Below, piece by piece: positions 63,861 through 64,000 of a stretch of DNA of 64,000 bases. Location: NCBI RefSeq assembly GCF_016587415.1, contig NZ_BNJI01000001.1:4875501-4939500 (forward strand), given 5' to 3'. A program made the position numbers and the translations under genes. A model generated the notes under the pieces. The model worked only from the letters and a program-made list of their open reading frames with translations. It did no database searches and had not been told where the DNA came from. The first letter of the stretch is position 1; each line of letters starts with the position of its first letter. The stretch comes from Ktedonobacter sp. SOSP1-85. GTDB lineage: Bacteria; Chloroflexota; Ktedonobacteria; Ktedonobacterales; Ktedonobacteraceae.

Positions 63861-64000
63861 TCAGTCTCCTTTGGCTTTGACATCAGGAGATAGATGATGA
63901 AGTTGATCACCAGCATCGTTGATCGTAAACTGCCAAGAAAGGGGACAGTGCTGGCAATTGCGCTTCAGTTCCACCTCGTTGATGCGGGTGCGCAACTGTC
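63861..64000 (-). CDS. C-terminal part of a minus-strand gene, cut by the window end
   Basis: The open minus-strand frame QLRTRINEVELKRNCQHCPL, then SWQFTINDAGDQLHHLSPDV, ends at a TGA (63863-63861). A CxxC is visible, but no family is recognised. Coding status is uncertain because only ~46 codons are seen. Confidence 0.3.
   Translation of the reverse strand, partial: QLRTRINEVELKRNCQHCPLSWQFTINDAGDQLHHLSPDVKAKGD

Noticed and set aside
1..64000. tRNA, rRNA, CRISPR array or riboswitch
   Set aside because: None was found by reading both strands of the intergenic regions; short or divergent RNAs could be missed.

Overview
The window looks like a piece of a Ktedonobacteria-type (Chloroflexota) chromosome or large plasmid. 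This is inferred from the mix of gene families: a giant MalT/LuxR regulator, NB-ARC-TPR and NACHT proteins, PknB-type kinases, and a type IV secretion set made only of parts a single-membrane cell needs. No rRNA, tRNA or other core marker is present, so the assignment is an inference. The content is almost entirely accessory.

Layout. 1-2646 is the 3' part of a LuxR/MalT regulator. 2.9-4.7 kb is mobile debris: a dead tyrosine recombinase and an IS1-like element with an amber codon. 4.8-9.9 kb holds an AlbA_2/Schlafen-type protein, an orphan membrane protein, tandem IS-end debris, a TPR remnant and a membrane-anchored alpha/beta hydrolase. 9.9-12.8 kb is one XRE-NACHT-membrane protein on the minus strand. 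13.3-17.4 kb (plus strand) has a winged-helix regulator, a hydrolase-like protein, a Rossmann-like protein and a Na/Pi-type transporter. 17.6-28.0 kb (minus strand) is a tightly coupled conjugation operon: TrbL/VirB6-like, CHAP hydrolase, small pilin-like, PrgI/VirB3-like, VirB4, TraG/VirD4, an unknown, and a DUF3102-like coiled-coil protein. The regions upstream of this operon and of the 14-17 kb genes share about 80 bp of ungapped promoter similarity with paired 18-bp repeats at a 22-bp period. 28.7-35.5 kb (minus strand) holds a predicted nuclease, a receiver-degenerate regulator, two paralogous methyltransferases, a PLD-domain protein and an XRE-like protein.

35.7-63.4 kb (plus strand) reads as a conflict/defence island. 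Two small XRE regulators are followed by an operon of a membrane protein, a PP2C-like protein and a TIR-NACHT-HEAT protein whose last HEAT block is split off at a G run. Next is a restriction-type set: an Eco57I-like methylase with an apparently dead nuclease motif, a PLD-SNF2 helicase, and a type I M-S fusion with no HsdR. Then come a small Bell-like protein with a C-terminal amyloid-type motif and two NB-ARC-TPR proteins carrying the matching motif at their N termini. The island ends with a membrane Ser/Thr kinase, a kinase pseudogene and a kinase-TIR fusion. The Bell/NB-ARC trio is the strongest candidate for a distinctive system: an NLR-like sensor pair that would template amyloid assembly of a small death effector.
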